Below are positions 34,766-43,854 of a DNA stretch of 64,000 nucleotides, in pieces. The position numbers were made by a program, and so were the translations under genes. The stretch is taken from NCBI RefSeq assembly GCF_000170855.1, contig NZ_ABCQ01000009.1, forward strand, positions 1 through 64,000, in the 5' to 3' direction. The notes beneath the pieces were generated by a model. It did no database searches and had not been told where the DNA came from. It saw only the letters and a list, made by a program, of their open reading frames with translations. The stretch is from Moritella sp. PE36 (GTDB lineage: Bacteria; Pseudomonadota; Gammaproteobacteria; Enterobacterales; Moritellaceae). The first letter of the stretch is position 1; each line of letters opens with the position of its first letter.

Positions 34766-35984
34766 ATAAGCTTGGTGTCATTGCAGCATCATTAGCGAAG
34801 CGACGACGCACCCAAAGTAGGCTAATCACCACTAACACCGCAGCCACCAGCATCACAGAACCAAGGTTAAATTGATCCTTTGCGCCCATTAAGGATGCAG
34901 CTAGCGTCGCAAGACCCGCACCTAAATTTTGCATACCACCTAAAATAGCGCCCGCTGTGCCAGCATGATGTGGGAAAGGTTGAATAGCCGCGGTCGTTGC
35001 TGCTGGGAATATAATGCCAGCACCAATAAACGACACAAACCCACCACCGATCAGCGATACCACAGTAACAAGTCCTGCCATACCGGGTATAAAAATAATC
35101 AAGGCACCAATGATCAGTGCCGCCATGCCAATATTGAATAGATGACGTTGACCAAGTCGCGCCGATAACGTGGCTGATAACCATGCACCCAATAAATACC
35201 CCGGCAGTGGTAATACAAACAACCAACTTACTGTGGTGGGATCGAGTTTTAACACGCTACCCAGTAATACCCCAGCCGCCGCTTCAAATACCGCAATACC
35301 CGCAAATGTCGCAATCAAGCAAAATACATAACCTTGGAATTGACGGTTACTCAGTACATAACTATAACTTGTCCAAACGCGTTCATTACGACGGTTTTCT
35401 TTCGGCAATGTTTCATCAAACATCACAAACATAGCTAATGTGACCAGCGCGCCAAAAACCAGTAGAAATACATAACTTGCATGCCAATCAAACGCCATTG
35501 ACAGGTATCCACCAACAACTGGCGCCAATAACGGTGAAAAGATCACCCCCATGCTCACTAAGCTATTGGCTTTATGCAGCGCTGCGCCATCGTAGCAGTC
35601 ACGTGTGACAGTTCGCGACATTGCGCCCGCACAACCCGTTCCTGAACCTTGGATAAAGCTGGCTAATAGAAACAATTCAAAAGACGATGCAAACAACGCC
35701 CCTAATGTACCAAGTAAAAATATCAGCATACCTACCATGATCACAGGACGTCTGCCAATGCGATCTGATAATGGTCCATAAATAAACTGTGATAACCCAT
35801 AAGGGATCAAGTAAGCAGCCATAACAGCCTGTAAATACGTGGGCTGAACAGCAAAATCGCTGGCCATTGCAGCAATTGATGGCACATACATCGTTTGTGT
35901 CATTTGCCCAACAGCGGTCAGAATAATAATTAGAAATAGTAACTTTGCCATATTGGCAGAAGACGATTGTTGTAGCACAACCAT
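34764..35984 (-). CDS. emrD: Multidrug efflux MFS transporter EmrD
   Basis: 406 residues, 12 membrane helices. AVGQMTQTMYVPSIAAMA, YGLSQFIYGPLSDRIGRRPVI (motif A) and FSPLLAPVVGGYL are the EmrD/Bcr drug-exporter phrases, and EAAAGVLLGSVL also matches EmrD. It exports hydrophobic drugs by proton exchange in known homologues. GAGGG lies 2 bases before the first ATG; the GTG two codons on has better spacing, so the exact start is uncertain. Confidence 0.85.
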   Translation of the reverse strand: MVVLQQSSSANMAKLLFLIIILTAVGQMTQTMYVPSIAAMASDFAVQPTYLQAVMAAYLIPYGLSQFIYGPLSDRIGRRPVIMVGMLIFLLGTLGALFASSFELFLLASFIQGSGTGCAGAMSRTVTRDCYDGAALHKANSLVSMGVIFSPLLAPVVGGYLSMAFDWHASYVFLLVFGALVTLAMFVMFDETLPKENRRNERVWTSYSYVLSNRQFQGYVFCLIATFAGIAVFEAAAGVLLGSVLKLDPTTVSWLFVLPLPGYLLGAWLSATLSARLGQRHLFNIGMAALIIGALIIFIPGMAGLVTVVSLIGGGFVSFIGAGIIFPAATTAAIQPFPHHAGTAGAILGGMQNLGAGLATLAASLMGAKDQFNLGSVMLVAAVLVVISLLWVRRRFANDAAMTPSL

Positions 35985-36201
35985 ACCCTCATAATAATAT
36001 ACGAATATAAAACGGTAATTAAGGCTAAAAACCGCAATAATTAGAGATAAACTCTAGTTGGATTGATAATGTAAAGATTGGTGACAGGCTAAATCCATAT
36101 ACGCAATATCTTACTCTGCATTTCAGGCGGCATAGTAATCTTGAAAACACACTATCGCAAGCAAAAACACAGTATTGACACCGTACTTTTTTAGCTGTAA
36201 T

Positions 36202-36224
36202 GCATTAGTTTATCTAATGCTTTT
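36202..36224. terminator. Terminator-like hairpin
   Basis: GCATTAG at 36202-36208 pairs with CTAATGC at 36214-36220, followed by TTTT. It stands alone in the spacer between emrD and the ceramidase-like gene. It may end an upstream small RNA or read-through transcript; purpose unclear. Confidence 0.45.
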
Positions 36225-36379
36225 CAATGTAATGAACTACGTCGAATATCACCACGGTTTGTTCATTACTGCTACTTGGTTTTTATTACATTGAAAGTGG
36301 GGTTAAGTCTTCCTATAATTTCAGGAACAACAAAGGCAAGGATGCCTTTATCTGCATAATTAAGGCTACGGACAGTCAC

Positions 36380-38506
36380 ATGATTTTCACTATAAAACCG
36401 TATATCACCGCGTTCTTTTTCTTCGTTATCACACTCTTGCTGTCTGCATGTTCGACAACAACACAGCTCAACTTAGTACAACCACCCCCCCTATTTATCG
36501 CACCAACAGGCGTCGCAACAGCGGGAGCAATATCTGTTGATATAACCCCTCCTCCGGGCATGGCGATGGGTGGCTATTCAGTCATGGCGAATAACAGTGT
36601 TGGTTTCAGGACTAGGCTCAAAGCCAGGGTGATTTACATTAATGATGGTCAGGGTAACGCGACAGCATTAGTGCAAACAGACCTGACTTCAGCGTCATTA
36701 CTGTTACACCACAAGGTCGCATTGGCGGTAGCCAGTAGCGGATTAAAAGTAAGTGATATTGCCATCACCGCAAGCCATACCCACTCTGCACCTGCAAACC
36801 ATTTTGAAAATGATTTTTACAATAAACATATGTCTAGTCAGGCCGGCTTAGATGAACAGTATTTAAGGTTTTTAACCCAGCAAATTAGTGACGGAATAAA
36901 ACAAGCAATCGTCCAACAACGACCAGCTAAAATAGCCACGGGACGGCGTGATATATACGGTTATAATCGCAACCGTTCTTTAAATGCTTATTTACATAAC
37001 GATAATATCGACGACATAGACCCTACTGATCCGCAATCCATATTTAGCGCCGTCAATCCCGCATTATATATGCTTCGTATTGATGTAAAAGACAATGCAG
37101 GACAGTTTAAACCCCTTGCCGCCTTTGCCAGTTTCTCGGTACATGCAACGGCATTAAGCCCTGCTGTCGACGTTTACAATGCCGACCTATTTGCTTACGC
37201 ACAAAAAGATCTGCAATGGTACATTCAAGATCAATACCAGACACCTTGGCCTATCGTGCATGCTTTAACAACGGGTACTCAAGGCGATATGGCACCTGCA
37301 TTACCGGATCAGGGAGATAATATGTTTAGCCATTTTGATGTCGACTGGCCTGCAGCAAAACACTTAGGGAAAGGCATAGGTGAAGAAGCCATTAGTCTGT
37401 TTAACTCCCTCTCGCCCCGGCTAACCAGTATCATTAATGTGACCACAGCAGCAAGAGAGATAAATATTCAACGCGATAATACCATTGCTAATATCACGCT
37501 TTGTCAGTCGCCAGCGGTCGGCGCGCCCGTAGCCAGAGGAGCCTATGAACGCCGTACTCCCTATCTTGGCTTAAACCCATTTTTCCATGGCGGCAGTTGG
37601 TTTTTTAACGATGGTTGCCAGGGCAATAAAGCCTATCTCGGTTATAAATACCCACAACAATTATTCGCGCCCAGTGAAAGCTTCCCCAATACCGTTTTAT
37701 TCCAACTCATCAAGATTAACGATGCTGCCATCATACCTTTACCTTTTGAAGTAACCACAGAAGCTGGACGACGTATTGCCAACAGTGTGGCAAACGCTTT
37801 TAGCAATAGCTACAACAGCACTAACACCAACAACAGGAATAACCCCATCGAACATCTTTGGGTGACGAGTAATGCCAATGGTTACTTTGGTTATAGCACC
37901 ACCGAGGAAGAGTACTCCCAGCAATATTATGAAGGCGGGCATACGCTTTATGGAAAGTATACAACTGCCTATCTTCGTGCCCAATTAAACGCCTTGGCTC
38001 AAGACATGCAGCACAATGCCATCAACAACAGCATCAATGAAATCCTGCCCGAATGGCGCTATGATGTGGTCGTTAACTCGGCGTTACCTCATCAAAAAAA
38101 GAGCTTAGGCCGACGGACTGTTCACGCACAACCCAGCCTGAAAATAATAACGAATGCGCAAGGCATATCGAACTCAGATAACAGCCAAGAAAACTACGTC
38201 GTGTTTGAATGGATTGATGTTAATAGCACTGAAATATCCTTTCACCTGCCCCTCGTTAAAATACAACAGAAACAACAAGGTAAATGGAAAAACATCAAAA
38301 AAGGCCTAATGCCGATTTCGGATGAAGGTTATGATATTGAAATCCGCTACCTCACTCATACCGACCATAATATGGGCATATACCAAGCACGCTGGTATAA
38401 CCCAATAGCAGGACAAGATTATCGTTTCACGATTGCAGCACGACAATCACACCCAGAACTCCATTCAGCATTATTTACCGTAAATAGTGCTATTAAACAA
38501 TATTAA
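36380..38506 (+). CDS. Neutral/alkaline ceramidase-like lipoprotein, catalytic serine absent
   Basis: 708 residues. Signal peptide with lipobox LLSAC (Cys24), so a membrane-anchored exported protein. The N-terminal domain follows the neutral ceramidase family: ISVDITPPPGMAMGGY, then SHTHSAP (H133, H135 as zinc ligands) and FSVHATAL (H255). The ceramidase nucleophile Ser normally occurs in GD-x-S-P; here it reads GDMAP, with Ala305 in its place. The C-terminal domain is an immunoglobulin-like region as in the family. It may be an inactive or altered amidase. Monocistronic; no ribosome site of note. Confidence 0.72.
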   Translation: MIFTIKPYITAFFFFVITLLLSACSTTTQLNLVQPPPLFIAPTGVATAGAISVDITPPPGMAMGGYSVMANNSVGFRTRLKARVIYINDGQGNATALVQTDLTSASLLLHHKVALAVASSGLKVSDIAITASHTHSAPANHFENDFYNKHMSSQAGLDEQYLRFLTQQISDGIKQAIVQQRPAKIATGRRDIYGYNRNRSLNAYLHNDNIDDIDPTDPQSIFSAVNPALYMLRIDVKDNAGQFKPLAAFASFSVHATALSPAVDVYNADLFAYAQKDLQWYIQDQYQTPWPIVHALTTGTQGDMAPALPDQGDNMFSHFDVDWPAAKHLGKGIGEEAISLFNSLSPRLTSIINVTTAAREINIQRDNTIANITLCQSPAVGAPVARGAYERRTPYLGLNPFFHGGSWFFNDGCQGNKAYLGYKYPQQLFAPSESFPNTVLFQLIKINDAAIIPLPFEVTTEAGRRIANSVANAFSNSYNSTNTNNRNNPIEHLWVTSNANGYFGYSTTEEEYSQQYYEGGHTLYGKYTTAYLRAQLNALAQDMQHNAINNSINEILPEWRYDVVVNSALPHQKKSLGRRTVHAQPSLKIITNAQGISNSDNSQENYVVFEWIDVNSTEISFHLPLVKIQQKQQGKWKNIKKGLMPISDEGYDIEIRYLTHTDHNMGIYQARWYNPIAGQDYRFTIAARQSHPELHSALFTVNSAIKQY

Positions 38507-38616
38507 CGCTCCTTTTCAGGTTTACGGCTACCGAAAATTAGAATTTATATTAAACTCATTAAAGTAGGGTGAGTTATCAGTTGGACACGGTGGCAGCACT
38601 CACTAAGGAGTATGAT

Positions 38617-38955
38617 ATGAATAATAGTGATCTCATCTTTATCGCATTTTCCATTATTACCCTGATAAATGTCGCACGGGCGGTATCCTCGTTACGTTGC
38701 CTATTATATCGAATGAAAGACATTGATCCGCTACTTTACCAACGTGTTAATGGACGCGTGTTTTTTAATACTGAGGGCAATTACAGCAAACAAATGCAAC
38801 TATTCCATTACATTCGCCGCAATGAACATTTGCATCATTTTGACGAATATTTTATTTATCGTTGCAATAAGGTAAAAAAAATATTTACCTTGGCCAGCTA
38901 TCTCGTTGCTGCCAATATTCTCCTCATTCCGGCATTAATGTACCTCGATTTATAA
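38617..38955 (+). CDS. uspB: Universal stress protein B
   Basis: 112 residues, same as the enterobacterial protein (111). Two membrane helices, near the N-terminus and the C-terminus. NVARAVSSLRCLLYRMKDIDPLLYQRVNG and HFDEYFIYRCNKVKK match UspB closely. ATG 38617 is preceded by AAGGAG with 6 bases spacing; the GTG 48 bases upstream is rejected. Inner-membrane protein linked to stationary phase and ethanol resistance in E. coli; its biochemical role is unclear. No uspA lies next to it. Confidence 0.85.
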   Translation: MNNSDLIFIAFSIITLINVARAVSSLRCLLYRMKDIDPLLYQRVNGRVFFNTEGNYSKQMQLFHYIRRNEHLHHFDEYFIYRCNKVKKIFTLASYLVAANILLIPALMYLDL

Positions 38956-39005
38956 TATCGATACATTAAATATAAAATGCTGAATAGCCTCAGCAGCGAG
39001 TATGC

Positions 39006-39416
39006 TTAAAAGTCTATTTTTATGCCTAAGCTCGCTTCTAACTTAATATCCACATCTTCTAGAACATACAAGCTCGGGCCCAGTTCGCCATAAAATATAA
39101 CTTGCTCAAATGGCTGCTGAAAACCAATACCAGAGCGCACTGCTATTTTATGCTTATGGTGATCAACAATTTGTCCCCCTAAAAAAACATATAGAGGGGC
39201 CAATTTAGGTTTCTTCAATAATGCTGCAACACTGAAAGTCTGATCAACCGCAAAGCCAAAGTCTTTAATACCTAAAGAGAATCGTAAGTTATCCTGCTGA
39301 TACTGAAAACCTGACATTGGACTACCCAAAAATATACCCACTTGTTGTTTAGAAAAACTATTCAATGGATAAATCAGAAACAGTATAAACATGATGTTAA
39401 TCATACCATTAGCCAT
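39006..39416 (-). CDS. Hypothetical exported protein, small beta-barrel-like
   Basis: 136 residues with an N-terminal hydrophobic helix acting as signal (INIMFILFLIYPLNSFS). The mature part is rich in alternating hydrophobic strands ending in aromatic F (LEASLGIKIDF), typical of a small outer-membrane barrel. I do not recognise a family. Single gene, convergent to uspB. Confidence 0.5.
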   Translation of the reverse strand: MANGMINIMFILFLIYPLNSFSKQQVGIFLGSPMSGFQYQQDNLRFSLGIKDFGFAVDQTFSVAALLKKPKLAPLYVFLGGQIVDHHKHKIAVRSGIGFQQPFEQVIFYGELGPSLYVLEDVDIKLEASLGIKIDF

Positions 39417-39538
39417 AAATATTACCTCTTACAACCTATTATTTAGCATATGCTGCGTGAATTAAATTAAAACGATATATAAAAGCCTAGTTGCTAACGG
39501 CTAAACCTGCTATTCAGCTGAAGTTTAAAATGCACCTC

Positions 39539-39555
39539 GACTAAACCGACCAGTT
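39539..39555. promoter_or_regulatory. Possible FadR operator upstream of fadD
   Basis: GACTAAACCGACCAGTT matches the FadR consensus AACTGGTCNGACCAGTT at 12 of 16 defined positions; the right half (GACCAGTT) is perfect. It lies about 200 bases before fadD, compatible with long-chain acyl-CoA control. Confidence 0.5.
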
Positions 39556-39755
39556 AACCTATTTATAAAAATATCGTATTGATCGTGGCAATCCAAAAAT
39601 TCAGCAGTAATATAATAAATCATACGACTGTTTAAATTCCTTGTTCAAATAAATTTAGGTTAAATAGGTTTTTGTAACAAGTATGTTGCAACAAAATAAG
39701 AAACTAGGTGTCACCTTATATTCACAACACAACTTAATGGTATAGGAAGAATTAT

Positions 39756-41354
39756 ATGTTATCGGATACTGCTATAGAAAAAATCGAATTGAATGGAATC
39801 AATTGTATTGCTGATTTGATACAAGACACATGTGAAGAATATGCGAATAGACCTGCTTATACCTGTTTAGGTAAAACCCTTACTTTTAAAGAGATTGATC
39901 AACTCTCTGCTGCCTTTGCATCTTATTTACAAAACCATACCGACCTAAAGCCCGGTGATAAGATTGCGATCCAATTGCCAAGCATTACCCAATTTCCGAT
40001 TGTTGCTTATGGTGCAACTCGCGCAGGATTAGTATTAGTCAATACCAACCCGCTATATACCCCAAGAGAAATGTTACATCAATTTAACAACTCTGAAGCC
40101 ACTGCATTAGTTATCTTATCTGACCTACTACCCGTCGCAGAGAAAGTACTACCTGATACCAACATCAAGACAATTATTACTACCCACGCAGCAGACTTAC
40201 TCGCGCCACAAGAACAAGGCTCTACGCAACTAGACACCATTTCATTACTTGATGCTATTGCACTCGGTAAAAATAACCCTTACGTACCCGTTGCTTGCGA
40301 CATGGATGATTTAGCCGTTTTACAATACACCGGCGGTACCACAGGTTTATCAAAAGGCGCAATGCTAAGCCACCGCAATGTATTAAGTAATACTATTCAA
40401 ACGAAGAATCGTTTGACCAACGAGATCGCAGAAGGCGAAGAAATACTGATATCGCCATTACCGCTGTATCATATTTACGCATTTAACATCACCTTATTGC
40501 TGTACTTCAGTACGGGTGCTCACACCGTATTAATTCCCAATCCGCGTGATATGCCAAGCTTTGTAAACGCCATCAAAGACGTGAAATTCACCGCTATTTC
40601 AGGGCTAAATACCTTATTTGTTGGTTTATGTACCCTACCTGAATTTAAAGCATTAGATTTCAGCTATTTAAAAATAACAACCTCGGGTGGCACCGCGCTC
40701 ACTAGTTCAACCGCCAAGTTATGGAAAGAAGTGACTGGCTGCGACATTTGTGAAGGTTATGGCTTATCTGAAACATCGCCAGTTGTTACCTTCAACCGCC
40801 CAGGAGAAACCTTAGTCGGCTCTATTGGTGCAGCCTTACCAGGTACTGAAATTAAGCTACTTGATGACAATGATAATGAAGTCGAGGCCGGTCAAGCTGG
40901 TGAATTATCTGTTCGCGGTCCACAAGTGATGCAAGGTTACTGGCGTAGTGAAGCAGCAACAGCCGAAGTCATGACTGATGATGGTTTCTTCAAAACAGGT
41001 GATATTGCAGAACAATTAGACAATGGTTATTACAAAATTGTTGATCGTAAAAAAGACATGATCATCGTATCTGGTTTTAATGTTTATCCTAATGAAGTTG
41101 AAGAGATCTTATCAAATCACACGGGTATTTTAGAAGCCGCCGTGATTGGTGTACCACTAGAGAAAACCGGTGAAGCCGTTAAAGCCTTTATTGTCAAAAC
41201 TAAAGACAACCAAGACCTTAAAGAACAAGATGTCATTTCTCACTGCAAAGAATTTTTAACTGCCTACAAAGTACCGAAGCAAATTGTGTTTATGGATGAA
41301 TTACCAAAAACAGCGGTTGGCAAAATTCTACGTCGAGAGCTGCGTACTGTTTAG
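39756..41354 (+). CDS. fadD: Long-chain acyl-CoA ligase
   Basis: 532 residues. AMP-binding P-loop YTGGTTGLSKGAMLSHRN, catalytic motif GYGLSETSPV, then TGDIAEQLDNGYYKIVDRKKDMIIVSGFNVYPNEVEE and the C-terminal Lys in LPKTAVGKILRR. It activates imported fatty acids with ATP and CoA at the inner membrane. AGGAAG lies 6 bases before the ATG. A candidate FadR operator lies upstream. The family is certain; marine bacteria often carry several paralogues, so it might be the second ligase. Confidence 0.88.
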   Translation: MLSDTAIEKIELNGINCIADLIQDTCEEYANRPAYTCLGKTLTFKEIDQLSAAFASYLQNHTDLKPGDKIAIQLPSITQFPIVAYGATRAGLVLVNTNPLYTPREMLHQFNNSEATALVILSDLLPVAEKVLPDTNIKTIITTHAADLLAPQEQGSTQLDTISLLDAIALGKNNPYVPVACDMDDLAVLQYTGGTTGLSKGAMLSHRNVLSNTIQTKNRLTNEIAEGEEILISPLPLYHIYAFNITLLLYFSTGAHTVLIPNPRDMPSFVNAIKDVKFTAISGLNTLFVGLCTLPEFKALDFSYLKITTSGGTALTSSTAKLWKEVTGCDICEGYGLSETSPVVTFNRPGETLVGSIGAALPGTEIKLLDDNDNEVEAGQAGELSVRGPQVMQGYWRSEAATAEVMTDDGFFKTGDIAEQLDNGYYKIVDRKKDMIIVSGFNVYPNEVEEILSNHTGILEAAVIGVPLEKTGEAVKAFIVKTKDNQDLKEQDVISHCKEFLTAYKVPKQIVFMDELPKTAVGKILRRELRTV

Positions 41355-41410
41355 TTAACAGTGAACAAGGTACTTTATTAGCAAGATACTGAATTAACAA
41401 GCTATAGTAT

Positions 41411-41437
41411 AAGCACTCAACATCAGTTTGAGTGCTT
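41411..41437. terminator. Hairpin between convergent fadD and sensor kinase genes
   Basis: AAGCACTCAA at 41411-41420 pairs with TTGAGTGCTT at 41428-41437. The histidine kinase stop codon lies in the loop. No good T-run follows, so its strength is uncertain. Confidence 0.5.
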
Positions 41438-42820
41438 AAATGTCACCACAAACAACGCCCCACCCAATTCACTCGTTTTAATTTCTATTTCCCCTTTCAT
41501 GGTCTTAACCGCCGTATTCACAATCGCTAAACCTAAACCAAAACCACCCGTTTGCCGACTTCGACTGTTATCTAAACGGGTAAATGCATCTAATACTTGC
41601 TCACGTTGCAGTGGGCAAATCCCATCGCCATCATCTTCGACAATAATACAGCAACAATCAGCATACTTTTTAAGCGTGAGTTTAACGTTTGAGTCTGCGT
41701 ATAAACAGGCATTCTTTACAAGATTATCAACAATAAGCTGAAAGTAGCGCGGGTTGCCATCAATACTCACCAAATCAATACTTGATGAAATGCAGACATG
41801 AGGGTATTGGCGCTGAAATTCACTTTCACGTGATTTCATCAAACAGCTTAAATCAATGGTCTTATTTATTGACGACGGATTATGTTCAATCGTTTGTAAC
41901 ATCAAAATATCATTAGCCAAAGCTTCCATTTCGACTGAGTAACGACTTAAATCATGATGTAACGCTGTCGTATATTCACTATGTTGTTCATCACTTAATA
42001 AACCCATCACCAATTGAATACGCGTTAAAGGCGTACGTAATTCATGAGCAATTGCATTAGCCATTACACGTTGTTGGTGCTGTGAATGCTGCAACGATTC
42101 AGCCATTTTATTAAAACTTGCCGCCATTTGATTCAAAGGCGCGGGAATTTTATCATTGACTCGGGTATCTAGATCCCCCTTTGCCAGCGCTAAACTAGCA
42201 GCACTTAACCGATAGACATGATTGGATATATTTCTAACGGTCGAATACAGCACTAAAGCGATACTTAAAAAGATAAAACCTAATAAAAATAACTCAGCAT
42301 AATCATCTTCCCAATCTTCAGGGCCATCTATCGGGTACATAGTTTCAGAACTATCAATGATGAGCAATAGTCCATCATGATGCGGAAGGACCACGGCAAG
42401 ACGATCATCTTCCTCATCATGCTTGTATACAAATACCCCCCACTTGCCTATGCCAGCAGGTAACGGGGGATAATTTTTATTGGGTTCTATATCAACCACA
42501 TCCAATAACTCATGTTGTTGATGATAGAGTAATGCTTGTTTCATCGAGATATTTTCAATGGTAAAGCCAGTAAATCGGCTCAATAGATCAACTTCCATAT
42601 TCCAACGCTCGGTATCTTCGACAAAATCATCAAGTAACTTAGCCGCAAAACTCGCATCATGGACAAATGTAATATCATCAAGGTTCTCGTAGTAATAATC
42701 CATCGATATACTAACAAGGACAATACTGCCAATAATGACAGCGGTCACACTGATATACAGCTTGAAAAAAAGCGTATTCGGCGAATTTTCACTGATGAAT
42801 TTCTTCAGTTCGGGAAACAT
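41423..42820 (-). CDS. Sensor histidine kinase, RstB-like
   Basis: 465 residues from ATG 42820. Two membrane helices (about 18-40 and 177-195) flank a periplasmic sensor domain. Next comes HAMP, then the H-box AHELRTPLTR with H259, the N-box LIVDNLVKNACLYAD, and G boxes VEDDGDGIC and GGFGLGLAI. The longer frame from 42889 runs into the regulator gene and is rejected; the chosen start lies 1 base after the regulator stop. It should phosphorylate the regulator upstream. The acidic periplasmic part (HDEEDDR) might sense cations or pH. Confidence 0.88.
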   Translation of the reverse strand: MFPELKKFISENSPNTLFFKLYISVTAVIIGSIVLVSISMDYYYENLDDITFVHDASFAAKLLDDFVEDTERWNMEVDLLSRFTGFTIENISMKQALLYHQQHELLDVVDIEPNKNYPPLPAGIGKWGVFVYKHDEEDDRLAVVLPHHDGLLLIIDSSETMYPIDGPEDWEDDYAELFLLGFIFLSIALVLYSTVRNISNHVYRLSAASLALAKGDLDTRVNDKIPAPLNQMAASFNKMAESLQHSQHQQRVMANAIAHELRTPLTRIQLVMGLLSDEQHSEYTTALHHDLSRYSVEMEALANDILMLQTIEHNPSSINKTIDLSCLMKSRESEFQRQYPHVCISSSIDLVSIDGNPRYFQLIVDNLVKNACLYADSNVKLTLKKYADCCCIIVEDDGDGICPLQREQVLDAFTRLDNSRSRQTGGFGLGLAIVNTAVKTMKGEIEIKTSELGGALFVVTFKHSN

Positions 42821-42821
42821 A

Positions 42822-43520
42822 TCATTGCTTAACAAACAGATAACCCTTACAACGAATTGTTTTGATAATTTGATACGGTGCCACATCATCTTTTATCTTT
42901 TTACGTAAGCTTGATAAACGCATATCCAAGGCTCTGTCCAAGCCATCAAATTCAACGCCTTTTAATGCACGATAACACTCATCTCGACTGACAATTGTCC
43001 CCGCTTGTTTGGCTAAATATTCTAACATTTCATATTCTGCACCCGTTAAGATGATCTCTTCACTATCACGCATCACCAATCGCTTCAAGGTATCGATGGT
43101 TAAACTGCCGGTATGATTTAGCGCACTATTGTTGTTCTTAGTTCTGTTTTCACGGCGTAAAAATGCTTCGATATGCGATAACAAAATATGTGGTCGCAGA
43201 GGCTTGTGTAAATAACCGTCGGCCCCCGTATCTAACGCTGCAATTTCGGATATTTCTTCACTGCAAGCGGTAAGCATGATAATAGGCCCGCTATAGTGCT
43301 CACGACTTTGCTTACATACTTCGATACCGTCCAAACCTGGCATCATAATATCCAATACCACGAGGTCTGGTTGCAACCGGACGATGTCAGAGAGCCCATC
43401 AATGCCATTATTACTGAGCGATACTTGGTATCCTTTACTGCGTAAAAACATGTCAAGAAGGCGACAAATCTCTAAATCATCTTCAACAATTAAAATGTGT
43501 TTTTTGTCATCTTCTAACAT
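42822..43520 (-). CDS. OmpR-family response regulator, RstA-like
   Basis: 232 residues. Receiver with acidic residues E13/D14/D15, phospho-acceptor D57 (LVVLDIMMPG) and the Lys in LHKPLRP. Winged-helix DNA-binding domain at the C-terminus with LTGAEYEMLEYLAK and EFDGLDRALDMRLSSLRKKI, closest in wording to RstA. First gene of a two-gene operon with the kinase. The ribosome site is not evident. Regulon unknown. Confidence 0.88.
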   Translation of the reverse strand: MLEDDKKHILIVEDDLEICRLLDMFLRSKGYQVSLSNNGIDGLSDIVRLQPDLVVLDIMMPGLDGIEVCKQSREHYSGPIIMLTACSEEISEIAALDTGADGYLHKPLRPHILLSHIEAFLRRENRTKNNNSALNHTGSLTIDTLKRLVMRDSEEIILTGAEYEMLEYLAKQAGTIVSRDECYRALKGVEFDGLDRALDMRLSSLRKKIKDDVAPYQIIKTIRCKGYLFVKQ

Positions 43521-43854
43521 GTATCAGGAAACCTTATGTCATTATCAATTAAGTAAAGCAGTGTTATAACAAATTTATTTATGAAATCACAATATATAAC
43601 TATGAAATTAGCAAACCTCTTTGTTCCATGATATGTGAATAACAGCGTTATCATATAAAACCAAGCAACAACATTCAGTCTCTAATTTGTCAGTTTTGTA
43701 AGCTTTGTCAGTACTTAATAAGCTTTCGGTCAGCATTTTTATAAACTACTGTAATTTTATCAGTGTTCACTGACGTAATATCTATACAGATTTTATTATT
43801 GCGCTAAAATAGCGTGAGACAGTGCTAACGATTTTTCTTCAGATAAGAGTAAAC

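Noticed and set aside
42820-42889. Longer kinase reading frame beginning at 42889
   Set aside because: It would overlap the response regulator by 68 bases with no ribosome site; ATG 42820 follows the regulator stop directly.
43745-43790. Possible LexA (SOS) box before dinG
   Set aside because: CTGT and ACAG-like halves exist but not with the required 8-base spacing in one site.
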